Assembly (NCBI GenBank): GCA_009783705.1
Contig: WRCX01000006.1
Span: forward strand, 1-53,662
Length of the DNA: 53,662 nucleotides
Direction of reading: 5' to 3'
Source: Candidatus Bathycorpusculum hydrogenotrophicum
GTDB taxonomy: Archaea; Thermoproteota; Bathyarchaeia; Bathyarchaeales; Bathycorpusculaceae
Shown: piece after piece, positions 9,429 through 17,926 of the stretch
Numbering within the stretch: the first letter of the stretch is position 1
Layout of the letters: every line of letters starts with the position of its first letter
Notes under the pieces: generated by a model
The model's database searches: none
What the model was told of the DNA's origin: nothing
The model's input: the letters and a program-made list of their open reading frames with translations, nothing else
Position numbers and translations under genes: made by a program

Positions 9429-10979
9429 ATGGGAAAGTGGTGTAAGCAGCAAGTGTCTCAAGCAACCTTTGAAGAAATGAGTGCCTCTGATTTTTTCTAC
9501 CGTAATCGAGACATAGCAGGCTTATCAAACCCCTCCAGAAGCATATTTGTTGCCATACGTGAAGCAGTAGAAAACAGCCTCGACGCGGCTGAGAGCCAAA
9601 AAATTCCCCCCAATATCTATGTACGTCTATCCTTTGAATCTGAGGCAACAAAAGAAACTCAAGTTTACAAACTCAGAGTCGAAGACAACGGTTGCGGCAT
9701 CCCCTCACGCTTCATCCCATCCGCATTTGGTCAGGTACTCTATGGAAGCAAATACAAACTCAAACAAGCCCGCGGCACCTTTGGACTTGGCGGCAAAATG
9801 GCGGTTCTATATGGACAAATCACCACCCACCAACCCGTCATAGTAACCTCAAGCACCGGCCAAGAAAAAATCTACATCTTTAAATTAATGATCGATATTC
9901 AGCGCAACAAACCCATAATCTTGGATCGCAAAGTCCTCATAAACAAAGACAATTGGCGCGGCACCATAATCGAGTTCACCCTCGAAGGCGACTATTTACG
10001 TGCCATGCCCAAAATTATTGAATACTTTAAACAAACAGCCATGGTTAATCCCTATGCCAATCTCACCTTTGTAGATCCCAAGGGGCGCCTCTACAAATTT
10101 ACACGTGCAACAACCACCATGCCCGATCCACCCAAAGAAACCATGCCCCACCCCTACGGCGTAGACGTCGAGTTGTTGCAAAGACTTATCCAAATAACTG
10201 AATTTATGAACATGTCTACATTTCTACGCGGACACTTCCACCGCGTCGGCGAAATAACTGCCCAAAAATTCCTAGAATTCGCCGGGATTCCAGCTAACAA
10301 AAACCCCAAAAAGCTCACCCACGAAGAAATCGTGCGGCTGATGCAAAACCTCAAAAAATACAAAGACTTCCTACCCCCCGACGCAAGCTGTCTCTCACCA
10401 CTGGGTGAAGAGCTCCTAAAAGCAGGTGTCACAAAAGAACTCAACCCTGAGTACCTTGTTGTACATCAACGCAAACCCAGCACCTATGCAGGCCACCCCT
10501 TCATAGTCGAGATGGCCATGGCATATGGCGGCGGTGTACCCAAACGCAGCAATTTTGTTATTTACCGCTATGCTAACAAAATCCCCCTGCTCTACGATGA
10601 AGCAAGCGACGTAGCCTACCGCGTAATTGCCAACGTAAATTGGAAACGCTACAAAGTCCACCCTGACATGCCGGTTGCTATAGTGGTGCATATCTGTAGC
10701 ACAAAAGTACCCTACAAAACCGTGGGCAAAGAATTCATCTCAGACCGCCCCGAAGTCAGACGCGAAGAAGCCAACGCAATACGCGAAGTAGCAAGACAAC
10801 TTCAACACTTCCTCGCCCGACAAGAACACGTACATAACGAAAAGAAACGACTGGGCATATTTAGTAAATATCTGCCTAAAATCGCCGAATTCTCCACAAC
10901 CCTAGCAAAAGAAACAAAACAACCCGACATAGAAAAACTGCTAAAGAGTGTACAAAAATATGGCACAGAAGAAAGCTAA
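9429..10979 (+). CDS. top6B: DNA topoisomerase VI subunit B
   Basis: 516-residue ATPase subunit of the type IIB topoisomerase that relaxes and decatenates DNA by passing one duplex through another. The N-terminal GHKL ATPase fold shows the N box REAVENSLDAAE (metal-binding Asn), DNGCGIP, and the lid GTFGLGGK. The middle helix-two-turn-helix region and transducer domain follow (about residues 220-470). Length is typical of archaeal TopoVIB. Its 3' end overlaps the ATG of top6A (10960) by 20 bases, so the two subunits should be translationally coupled. The ATG at 9429 directly precedes conserved sequence; there is no obvious strong SD. Confidence 0.95.
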   Translation: MGKWCKQQVSQATFEEMSASDFFYRNRDIAGLSNPSRSIFVAIREAVENSLDAAESQKIPPNIYVRLSFESEATKETQVYKLRVEDNGCGIPSRFIPSAFGQVLYGSKYKLKQARGTFGLGGKMAVLYGQITTHQPVIVTSSTGQEKIYIFKLMIDIQRNKPIILDRKVLINKDNWRGTIIEFTLEGDYLRAMPKIIEYFKQTAMVNPYANLTFVDPKGRLYKFTRATTTMPDPPKETMPHPYGVDVELLQRLIQITEFMNMSTFLRGHFHRVGEITAQKFLEFAGIPANKNPKKLTHEEIVRLMQNLKKYKDFLPPDASCLSPLGEELLKAGVTKELNPEYLVVHQRKPSTYAGHPFIVEMAMAYGGGVPKRSNFVIYRYANKIPLLYDEASDVAYRVIANVNWKRYKVHPDMPVAIVVHICSTKVPYKTVGKEFISDRPEVRREEANAIREVARQLQHFLARQEHVHNEKKRLGIFSKYLPKIAEFSTTLAKETKQPDIEKLLKSVQKYGTEES

Positions 10980-12074
10980 GATATCCGAACGAAAACAAGA
11001 CGTCCTAAACCGTCTGCAAGCTTTCGGCAAAAACATCTATAACCAATTAGAAGAAGGCCAATTCCCCTCCGTTACCATGCCCAGCCGAAGCACCGAAAAC
11101 ATCACCTACGACGAAGCCGTACGACAATACGTCCTAGGCGAAAAAAGCGTCGGCCGAAGCACCCGAAACATTCGCCACATCAAACCCTTCACCCAACTAG
11201 CTTGGGTAGCACTATTTAGCAACGAACTAACAGCCACCGCAAAACCAGCACCCTAAGAGATGTCTACTACTCCGCACAAGCCTACGAAATGACCTTCCAA
11301 GATCAGCAAGAATCAAACAACATCATCACCGACCTCGAAACCCTAACCGGCTTTGCACGCGAAGACTTCAACATCTTTCCCGAAGAACGTAGCGCAATAT
11401 TTGGTGACATAGACGTCGGCTACACCGTACCGGGATATGAAGGCAAAACCGTCAACCTAACCAGCCACCCCGACGGCGTCCTTATCGGCCCCGCTATCAC
11501 CTCAGCCGACTTCATAAAAACCAGCGCCGACAAAGTCATAGCCATAGAAAAAGGTGCCCTTTTCACCCGATTTATCGAAGAAAACGTACACAACAAACAC
11601 AAATCTCTCCTTATCTCCTGCGGAGGCCAAGCACCCCGCCAAACCCGTAGCTTCATACGCCGACTCCACGACGAACTAGGCCTGCCCGTCTACATCCTAA
11701 CTGACGGCGACCCCTGGGGAATGCACATCGCCCAAGTTATCATCAGCGGCTCAGCCAACGCCGCTCACCTACGCGACCTAAACACCCCCGATGCTGTCTG
11801 GAGCGGAGTCTGGGCAAGCGACATTATTGACTACAAACTACCCACCGACCCCCTCGATGAAGTAGACATCAAACGACTCTACGAACTTCAAAAAGACCCC
11901 CGATACCAAAACGACCCCGTCTGGCAACGCGAAATCAAAGTATTCTTAAAAATCAAACGCAAAACCGAACTTGAAGCTTTCAGCAGATACGGACTAACCT
12001 ACATCGTTGATGAATACCTTCCCGCAAAACTAGAACAAAAAGCCAAAGCAGGCAAAGGCACCAAGAAAAAATAG
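10960..12074 (+). CDS. top6A: DNA topoisomerase VI subunit A, interrupted by an apparent -1 frameshift
   Basis: Catalytic, DNA-cleaving (Spo11-like) subunit. It is encoded in two frames. The first (ATG 10960 to TAA 11254-11256) gives the N-terminal domain to about residue 98. The second, one frame back, begins before 11254 with KTSTLRDVYYSAQAYEM, which holds the 5Y-CAP catalytic tyrosine, and continues through the Toprim domain (VIAIEKGALF; LTDGDPWGMH with the metal-binding DxD) to 12074. Both halves are well conserved in character and together give about 371 residues, the normal size. The shift lies between about 11205 and 11240. One missing A in CTAACA (near 11228) would repair it; alternatively GCAAAACC allows tRNA-Lys to slip back one base, AAA to AAA. 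The gene is essential in archaea, so sequence error or recoding is more likely than loss. Confidence 0.9.
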
Positions 12075-12104
12075 CCTAAACCATTAAATTTGTAGTAACT
12101 GACA

Positions 12105-12123
12105 TGGTGACAAATTGTCACCA
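12105..12123. repeat. Perfect 9-bp palindrome between convergent genes
   Basis: TGGTGACAA-A-TTGTCACCA, flanked by TAAC on the left and GTTA on the right, which extends the dyad after a short bulge. It lies between the ends of top6A (plus) and the nitroreductase gene (minus). A one-base centre is poor for an RNA hairpin and no U-tract follows, so a protein-binding dyad is as likely as a terminator. Confidence 0.45.
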
Positions 12124-12159
12124 GTTAAAGAATGTTGACAAGAGCCCGGTAAAATGCAT

Positions 12160-12693
12160 TTAGAGTGCGAGCGTTTTTCCGTATTCTTCTGCACTGGTGA
12201 TTTCGTTGAGGGCTTTTTTGTTGTGTATTATTCCCAAAAGTTTACTGGTTAAATCCAGTTTTTCTTGAGCATAACCAATCGTTAACATAACGATGATCTC
12301 AAAGTTGTCGGGGATTTTGAGTGTTTCTTTGACATCCGCTTCGTTGAAGCTACCCACACAGCAAGTTCCTAGTCCTTCTGCGACTGCTGTCAAAATCATG
12401 TTCTCTATTGCCAGAGACGTATCAATGGCATGCCATTTTTCTGAGGCTTTCTTATCACCTAATGCCACTATAACTATGGGTGCTTGTGCGGTGAATTTGG
12501 CGTAGGCTCCTTTGGCGAGGGTTTGACATTTTTCTCTATCACTAACTACGATAAAGTGCCAGGGTGCAATGTTTCGCGCTGATGGTGCTAATTGTGCTGC
12601 CTCTAAGATCTTTTTTAGTTTTTCTTTTGGTACTGGTTTGTCTTGGTAGCTGCGGATTGAATGCCGCGCTTTAACTGCTTCAAATACATCCAT
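12160..12693 (-). CDS. Nitroreductase family protein (FMN-dependent)
   Basis: About 177 residues from ATG 12693 (an in-frame start 12 bases upstream is possible). Members bind FMN and use NAD(P)H to reduce nitroaromatics, quinones or flavins; the true substrate is usually unknown. The FMN-binding N-terminus is clear (RHSIRSYQDKPV, then LAPSARNIAPWHFIVV), as is the downstream AVAEGLGTCCVGSF motif and the IGYAQE segment near the C-terminus. It is a short single-domain member of the archaeal/anaerobe branch. It stands alone between convergent top6A and a divergent small gene. Confidence 0.88.
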   Translation of the reverse strand: MDVFEAVKARHSIRSYQDKPVPKEKLKKILEAAQLAPSARNIAPWHFIVVSDREKCQTLAKGAYAKFTAQAPIVIVALGDKKASEKWHAIDTSLAIENMILTAVAEGLGTCCVGSFNEADVKETLKIPDNFEIIVMLTIGYAQEKLDLTSKLLGIIHNKKALNEITSAEEYGKTLAL

Positions 12694-12834
12694 ATCTGCG
12701 CCCAAAGAAACTATCGAGTGTGACCTTATATAGTCTTTTAGTTAAAAGTGGCGTTTGAGGTACAGCTAAAATCGTTGTGGTGTTGGTTGGGCTGGCTAGT
12801 TTAAATTCAAGGGTTTGCTATCCTTAAGAAGAGT

Positions 12835-13167
12835 GTGAATAGCTTGTTCCGTGTAAGAGTCAACAAAATTGAATCCACCCGTGATTTAGATGGTAATCTA
12901 GGTAAACGAATTGAGTTGCTTGAAGAACGTGAAGTTAATCCCTACATTGTGCGGCCGCAGTCTGATGATGCCAAGATGGCGCAAGATATCATGCAGGCGC
13001 TTCAAACCCAGATGCCGTTTCTGCCCCAGCGTAACCAAATGGCCACTCCTAAAATTATTCTGTTCCTAACGGAGCATGAATACGACAGTTTAGGCATAAA
13101 CTTTGACGTTAACCAAATCTATGAAGTCGGGCTTGAAAACCAAGCAATACGGTTTAGGAAAGTTTAG
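12835..13167 (+). CDS. Conserved archaeal protein, possibly arcadin-1-like
   Basis: About 110 residues, all-beta/alpha-beta in appearance, with no signal or membrane segment. The N-terminal half has alternating charged strands (LFRVRVNKIESTRD...RIELLEE); the C-terminal half ends with TPKIILFLTEHEYDSLG, then NQIYEVGLENQAIRFRK. The pattern resembles arcadin-1, a small protein encoded with crenactin in some TACK archaea, but this is recalled by eye and no actin gene is adjacent. Start is GTG 12835; TTG 12844 is possible. The last 14 bases overlap the convergent gene at 13154-13498. Confidence 0.5.
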   Translation: MNSLFRVRVNKIESTRDLDGNLGKRIELLEEREVNPYIVRPQSDDAKMAQDIMQALQTQMPFLPQRNQMATPKIILFLTEHEYDSLGINFDVNQIYEVGLENQAIRFRKV

Positions 13168-13498
13168 TCAGTTCATTTCTCATTTGCGCCAGCGACGGAT
13201 GCTTTGGGTGAAAGGACAACACAAACATCATATTACGCATGGCGTTACAAATTTCCTCTAGACCTGCAATTTTTCCCTCATCACAATAAATCGGGATTGG
13301 TTCTCCGTTAAGATTTTCTTCATAGTACACATAGATGGGCAGGGTTGAACGTTTAAATCGTATAATCTCAAAATCAAGGTTTAGACGCTTCGCAGTTTCT
13401 TTAGCGGCTTGTTGCACCGATTCAAAACGAGTTCTACTTTGAGATCCCGCTGAGGCATAAACTATCAATTTTCCACTGCTACTATTGGTTGTGAACAT
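13154..13498 (-). CDS. Conserved hypothetical protein (114 aa)
   Basis: Not recognised. ATG 13498 is preceded by TTGGAGAC six bases upstream, which decides this start over the longer frame reaching 13561. The protein is soluble, mixed alpha/beta: an N-terminal strand (GKLIVYASAG), a helix (SVQQAAKETAKRLN), strands (FEIIRFKR, PIYVYYEE) and a C-terminal helix ending near SLAQMRNELTKL. No metal-binding cluster or catalytic motif is seen. It converges on and overlaps the 110-residue gene by 14 bases. Confidence 0.65.
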   Translation of the reverse strand: MFTTNSSSGKLIVYASAGSQSRTRFESVQQAAKETAKRLNLDFEIIRFKRSTLPIYVYYEENLNGEPIPIYCDEGKIAGLEEICNAMRNMMFVLSFHPKHPSLAQMRNELTKLS

Positions 13499-13686
13499 AC
13501 ACGTCTCCAATACATCATCGATGAAAACTGCTTTTAAACCAAACCACCAACCGACCCTCATAGACAGGGGAGGGATAACTAAAAGTGAACAAGCCGAAAA
13601 TGATCGCTATAGTATACGTGAACTTAATGAGCGGTTTGTATGTGTGGTAGGGAACGTTAATAAAATCAGCTGCTAAACACTTTGGC

Positions 13687-13962
13687 ATGACCAAAACTCG
13701 TGCACATGTATATATCAGTGGTAAAGTTCAAGGTGTTTATTTTCGGCAAAATACCAAAAATCAAGCGCTACATCAAAGCGTAACTGGTTGGGTGCGTAAT
13801 CTTGATGATGGTAGCGTGGAAGCAGTTTTTGAAGGCGAAGATGCCTCAGTCAGGGCTGTAGTTGATTTTTGCCGTGTTGGTCCAAGAGGTGCATCAGTAA
13901 CAGGTGTAGCTGTGGCTTGGGAGCCATATCAAGCAGAGTTTCAAAGTTTTGAGATAATTTAG
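13687..13962 (+). CDS. acyP: Acylphosphatase
   Basis: 91-residue enzyme hydrolysing carboxyl-phosphate bonds of acylphosphates in the cytoplasm. The family signature is complete: VYISGKVQGVYFRQNTKNQA with the phosphate-binding Arg in YFRQN, and GWVRNLDDGSVEAVFEG with the catalytic Asn. It is a free-standing domain, distinct from the acylphosphatase-like N-terminus of HypF farther on. It converges on the minus-strand gene ending at 13966, with only three bases between. Confidence 0.93.
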   Translation: MTKTRAHVYISGKVQGVYFRQNTKNQALHQSVTGWVRNLDDGSVEAVFEGEDASVRAVVDFCRVGPRGASVTGVAVAWEPYQAEFQSFEII

Positions 13963-13965
13963 TGC

Positions 13966-14442
13966 TTAGATTTTTTTCTTGGGTACTCTGAAGTGGCTGT
14001 CTCTGCCTGCGCTTATGTATTCTCCGCCCATGCCGCGCACAGCGGATGCGATTTTAGCAAAGTTGTCGCTGCCTAGAAACTGTTTGGGTTTGATTATGAT
14101 GTAGTCGTCTTTTTCTTCAAATGCCAAACGGGCTTCAAGTTCTTCGGGAAAACTCATACGGATGTCATCTAGCGCGCGTAGTCTTGAGGGTTCAGCTGAA
14201 GCTGTTGGTGCTGGCGGGGTTGTTGGTTTGGGTGCTGTTTGTGGTGGCGGTGGAGGTGGTGATGTGGCATAGAGTGCTGAGGATGACGCAGAAACCGTTT
14301 TAGGTGCCGTAATTTGTCCAACGGCCAATAATTTTAATGCCGCATAGACCTCACGTAGCTCGTTTGAAGCCTTGTTTAGAGTAGCTGTTAACTCCTCAAC
14401 CTTAGCTAGCAGTTGATCGAGTTTCTCTCTGTCTGCGCTCAC
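13966..14442 (-). CDS. Conserved archaeal protein: coiled coil, Pro-rich linker, small C-terminal domain
   Basis: Function unknown. GTG 14442 is favoured because GGGAGAAT sits just upstream; it gives 158 residues, whereas the longer frame starts at 14493 without a site. Three parts are visible: an N-terminal helix with heptads (LDQLLAKVEELTATLNKASNELREVYAAL), a low-complexity linker rich in Pro, Ala and Thr including a run of six prolines, and a compact C-terminal domain (about 100-158) with YIIIKPKQFLGSDNFAKIAS and GGEYISAGRDSHFRVPKK. The conserved, basic C-terminal module on a flexible tether suggests a binding protein, possibly for nucleic acid, but this is inference. Confidence 0.65.
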   Translation of the reverse strand: MSADREKLDQLLAKVEELTATLNKASNELREVYAALKLLAVGQITAPKTVSASSSALYATSPPPPPPQTAPKPTTPPAPTASAEPSRLRALDDIRMSFPEELEARLAFEEKDDYIIIKPKQFLGSDNFAKIASAVRGMGGEYISAGRDSHFRVPKKKI

Positions 14443-14614
14443 TATTCTCCCTCTTAACCCTAAGTACACCCAACGCCTATAAATTATTTCCATACCAATT
14501 ATCTTTCTCTGAAATAGCCGCTGATTCTTATGTGCAGAATTTTGTTCTTGATTGCGATTTGTTTATGTTTCACTCCCAGACACTACCTACTATTATCTCC
14601 CGAGGCGCAAATAG

Positions 14615-15679
14615 ATGACAGCGCAAGATGAAAAAATTACTCTGATGCACGGTGCAGGCGGCACCGTCATGCATGAGCTTGTCAAAAACTATATCGTCAA
14701 AACCTTTCGCGGTATAGGTAATGCAGAGGTTCCCCTTGAAGCCATGGATGATGCTGCTGTTGTTGGCGATATCGTCTTTAAAAGTGACTCCCATGCAGTA
14801 AAACCAATAATTTTCCCCGGCGGCAACATCGGACACATTGCCATCTCCGGTACGGTCAATGACATTAGCTGTCTTGGCGCCCAACCAATAGCCTTAGCCT
14901 GCGGTTTAATTCTAGAGGAAGGCTTGTTACTATCGGATTTGGAGCGGGTTTTAAGTAGCATGCAGGAAGCCTGCATCCAAGCTGAGGTAGGTATCGTTAC
15001 AGGCGACACCAAAGTCGTCGAAAAAGGCACCTTGGGCGGATTAGTTATGAACGTTTCGGGTATAGGTAAACGCACCCCCGCATTAGACCACAACCTCGAG
15101 GTTGTTCGCCAAACCCGCGAATTTAGCGCCCGTTGGACTTTGGATTCCAACTTGGCAGAGGGTGATAAAATAATTCTAACAGGCACTATTGGTGATCATG
15201 GTTTAGCGGTGCTCTCCGCCCAGCAGGGCTTAAAGTTTGGAAGCGACATAAAATCTGATGTCCAACCCCTTAACCGCTTAGTACAGGCATTGCTGGGCGA
15301 AGTCGGTGGAATTGTTGCCATAAAAGATCCTACCCGCGGCGGTTTAGCTGATGCCCTAAACGAATGGACCGAGAAATCCCAAGCCGGCATTCTGCTAGAG
15401 GAAGACAAAATCCCCATCCGACAAGACGTACAAACTGCCTGTGAAATGCTGGGGTTAGATCCTCTTGAAATCGGCAACGAAGGTAAACTCATCATCGGTG
15501 TTACCCCCCAAAAGGCACAGGAAACCCTCGCGTTTCTACAAAAGACTCCTCAGGGGAAAGATGCCCAAATAATTGGCGAAGCCACCCAACAGTTCCACTG
15601 CGTGGCAATGCAAACAGTCATTGGCGGCAAACGCATAGTAGCCCGTCCAATCGGTGACCCCATACCTCGAATCTGTTAA
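14615..15679 (+). CDS. hypE: Hydrogenase maturation protein HypE
   Basis: 354 residues. HypE receives a carbamoyl group from HypF on its C-terminal cysteine and dehydrates it with ATP to a thiocyanate, the source of the CN ligands of [NiFe] hydrogenases. Seen: N-terminal MHGAGGTVMHEL, AMDDAAVVGD, PGGNIGHIAISGTVNDISCLGA, VTGDTKVV, DPTRGGLADALNEW and the diagnostic C-terminal PRIC ending in Cys. It is separated from, and opposite in strand to, the hypF-hypC-hypD operon 2 kb downstream. GAGGCG lies upstream of the ATG. Confidence 0.96.
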   Translation: MTAQDEKITLMHGAGGTVMHELVKNYIVKTFRGIGNAEVPLEAMDDAAVVGDIVFKSDSHAVKPIIFPGGNIGHIAISGTVNDISCLGAQPIALACGLILEEGLLLSDLERVLSSMQEACIQAEVGIVTGDTKVVEKGTLGGLVMNVSGIGKRTPALDHNLEVVRQTREFSARWTLDSNLAEGDKIILTGTIGDHGLAVLSAQQGLKFGSDIKSDVQPLNRLVQALLGEVGGIVAIKDPTRGGLADALNEWTEKSQAGILLEEDKIPIRQDVQTACEMLGLDPLEIGNEGKLIIGVTPQKAQETLAFLQKTPQGKDAQIIGEATQQFHCVAMQTVIGGKRIVARPIGDPIPRIC

Positions 15680-15902
15680 CAATATCTGCAAATTTTTTGG
15701 TTGTAGTTTTCTTAGATGTTTCGTATTGTTTGTAGTATTGTGTGGCAGATCTTGTGTTGGGCGTGAATCATAACGGGTCGAAAATTCCGTCTGGTTTGAA
15801 CTGATTATTTCCAACAATGTTTTGAGTTATCACTTGCTTGATTTTCAGTTGTTAAGTAAACTTTTTAACGGTCTTTATTAAATATGTGAATAGTGACTCC
15901 GT

Positions 15903-17189
15903 TTGAAGCGACTGATTTATGCATTGGCGCTTATTTTTGTATTTTTCCTCTTTGGGTCTATGTTGCTTCCGTGTGCTGATGCTGACTGGGTGATGTTACG
16001 TGCGAATCCTTCGCAAAGCGGCATTATATCACACTATGATTCAGAGCTTATGCCTAAACAAAATTGGACCGTTTCCATACCCGAGGGCTTTTGGTCGTCG
16101 CCAGTGGTTGACAATGGACTACTATATGTTGGAACTGGGGCTGGCAATATTTGTGCTCTAAGGGCTTCTGATGGTGAGCAAATCTGGAATTTCACAATTA
16201 GCATATACACTGTGAATGCGTGTCCAGTTGTAGCTCAGGGCATTTTGTATGTATGTTCTGATGAAGGCTTGTTTGCACTGGATGCTTTAACCGGTACAAA
16301 AATTTGGAGTTACCCTGCTGGAGAAGGGACCACGCCTGCTGTAGTTAATGGCATAGTTTACTTTGGAACCGCCAATGGTGTTGTTTATGCCCTAGATGCT
16401 TTGGATGGGTCTGAAATTTGGACCTATACAACTGATAACCTTTTTTGTATAACACCTGTGGTTTATAATGGGCGGGTCTACATTGGCGGCGGTCGTACAT
16501 GGAGAGGTATTTACGCTTTAAATGCTTTAACTGGTGAGCAAATCTGGAATCATACCCCTCACTGGCAAAATGTTTTCGCTATGTCTGCGACTGCTATTGC
16601 TGATGGTATGCTCTTTTATTCAACCCCCTATGAACTTTATGCATTGTCTTTAGCAACTGGCGCTGAAGTATGGCATATCGGAATCGACGAGATGGCTTCA
16701 CCTGTAGTGGTTGACGGTAAAGTTTTCATGGGTTCCAATGATCCCTCTTATTCTGTTTGTTATGCACTTGACGCTAAAAGTGGACGCCAACTTTGGAATT
16801 ATTCTTCCCCCGAGCGTATTGCTTCTTCTGATCCAGCGGTTAAAAACGGCATAGTTTACTTTGGTGCATCTGACAAAAACATCTACGCCCTAAAAGCCAC
16901 CACGGGTACAAAAATTTGGAATTACTCAATAGATTCACCCGGCGATACAACTTTTTCTGCACCTGCGGTTGGTAACGGTGAACTTTTTATCTGCTCTGTG
17001 GCTTACACATATGAACCATTTGCATTTGTTTCACAGATGTGTGCTATCGTTACAGATCCACCAGCTAATGTCTTTGGTGGTGACTATTTTCTCCTTGAGC
17101 TCTTGCTTGTTGTAGTGATCCTAATTATTACAATCCCTGTAGCCGTTCTTTTATTTAAACGATATCACCATAGACAATTGCACCCTTAA
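15903..17189 (+). CDS. Membrane-anchored PQQ-like beta-propeller repeat protein
   Basis: 428 residues from TTG 15903; the first 28 residues form a signal peptide or anchor (LALIFVFFLFGSMLLP) and residues about 395-415 a C-terminal transmembrane helix followed by a short basic tail, so the propeller lies outside the cell. The body has about seven repeats of the form VVDGxVYFGxxxxxxYALDAxTGxxIWxY, the pyrrolo-quinoline-quinone-type propeller blade. In archaea this fold is mostly found in surface proteins without a known cofactor; enzymatic activity should not be assumed. An AT-rich box (TTTATTAAATA) lies about 25-30 bases before the start, consistent with a short or leaderless mRNA. Confidence 0.8.
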   Translation: MKRLIYALALIFVFFLFGSMLLPCADADWVMLRANPSQSGIISHYDSELMPKQNWTVSIPEGFWSSPVVDNGLLYVGTGAGNICALRASDGEQIWNFTISIYTVNACPVVAQGILYVCSDEGLFALDALTGTKIWSYPAGEGTTPAVVNGIVYFGTANGVVYALDALDGSEIWTYTTDNLFCITPVVYNGRVYIGGGRTWRGIYALNALTGEQIWNHTPHWQNVFAMSATAIADGMLFYSTPYELYALSLATGAEVWHIGIDEMASPVVVDGKVFMGSNDPSYSVCYALDAKSGRQLWNYSSPERIASSDPAVKNGIVYFGASDKNIYALKATTGTKIWNYSIDSPGDTTFSAPAVGNGELFICSVAYTYEPFAFVSQMCAIVTDPPANVFGGDYFLLELLLVVVILIITIPVAVLLFKRYHHRQLHP

Positions 17190-17437
17190 ACGGTGTTTAC
17201 AAGACAAGGCCAGTCACTATCTTAGTCACTGTGCATATGACTCTCAAAATAGCTTCTCTAATCTACTCAAAAAACAAACTAAAACTGCTCAAATACTGGT
17301 AGCCGGTTTTTTTGGGTTATTCTGTTTTTGTTGTGTTAGTGCTTGTTTCTCTGCTCTTGAATGGTTAGCGATCAGAAGAAATTAAGAATATAACTGATGT
17401 ATGTACTTTGTGTAAATCTAATTGAGAGGGGAAAAGT

Positions 17438-17614
17438 TTGGAACAAATAGAAGATTTAGAACGAAAAGAACGTGTGGAACGGAACTATCGCATCGATATA
17501 GGTGCCTACGGTAGCATCTGTATTGAAGCGCCCACAAAAGAAGAGTGTCTAGAGCTCTTCAAAGAAGTTACCAGCACAAAACGTGAATCAAAAATCAGCG
17601 AAGCCATACGTTAA
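17438..17614 (+). CDS. Small hypothetical protein (58 aa)
   Basis: TTG start preceded by GAGAGGGG at a good distance. The protein is highly charged: an N-terminal helix rich in Glu and Arg (EDLERKERVERNYR), then GAYGSICIEAPTKEECLELFKEV, and a basic tail ending in EAIR. No known domain is recognised. The clear ribosome binding site and ordered amphipathic pattern support translation. It lies between the PQQ-type gene and the hyp operon. Confidence 0.55.
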   Translation: MEQIEDLERKERVERNYRIDIGAYGSICIEAPTKEECLELFKEVTSTKRESKISEAIR

Positions 17615-17710
17615 TTGCCTATTTTAGGTATTTTATGCTCTGAGCGCCTTTTTGGTGCTCTTTAGAGTAACAACGCATCTTTATCTGTTATAATAACCGT
17701 TTTTTGAGTG

Positions 17711-17839
17711 GTGAAAATTTTGCATCATTCTAAGAAATTTTTAGCATTGGCGTTTTTTGGCGTTGCACTAACCACTGTTAGCTTGGCTCTTTGTATGAAA
17801 TCAAAAAAAGCCGAAAGAGATTGCGGTTGCCGACACTAA
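17711..17839 (+). CDS. Very small membrane protein candidate (42 aa)
   Basis: GTG start at 17711. The product has a basic N-terminus (MKILHHSKK), one hydrophobic helix (FLALAFFGVALTTVSLALC) and a polar tail with two cysteines and a histidine (ERDCGCRH). The layout is that of a small membrane protein, and a strong hairpin with a U-tract follows 25 bases downstream. The short length makes it tentative. Confidence 0.35.
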   Translation: MKILHHSKKFLALAFFGVALTTVSLALCMKSKKAERDCGCRH

Positions 17840-17864
17840 CCTGCCTGCTTAGTCTACTATTGTT

Positions 17865-17925
17865 GCGATAAAAACTCTTGTAGTGGGCACCCTGCGTTAG
17901 AGGGTTGCTTATCGCCTCTTTTTTT
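17865..17925 (+). terminator. Stem-loop with U-tract
   Basis: Outer stem GCGATAA (17865-17871) pairs with TTATCGC (17909-17915); an inner stem CCCT/AGGG closes a second loop. It is followed on the plus strand by CTC and seven T. It ends the small plus-strand genes and abuts the stop of hypD on the other strand, so it may act in both directions. Confidence 0.55.
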
Positions 17926-17926
17926 G

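Noticed and set aside
11254-11256. Two separate Top6A-derived genes
   Set aside because: The second frame has no ribosome binding site, and its catalytic tyrosine motif lies upstream of its first ATG (11289); one interrupted gene is the simpler reading.
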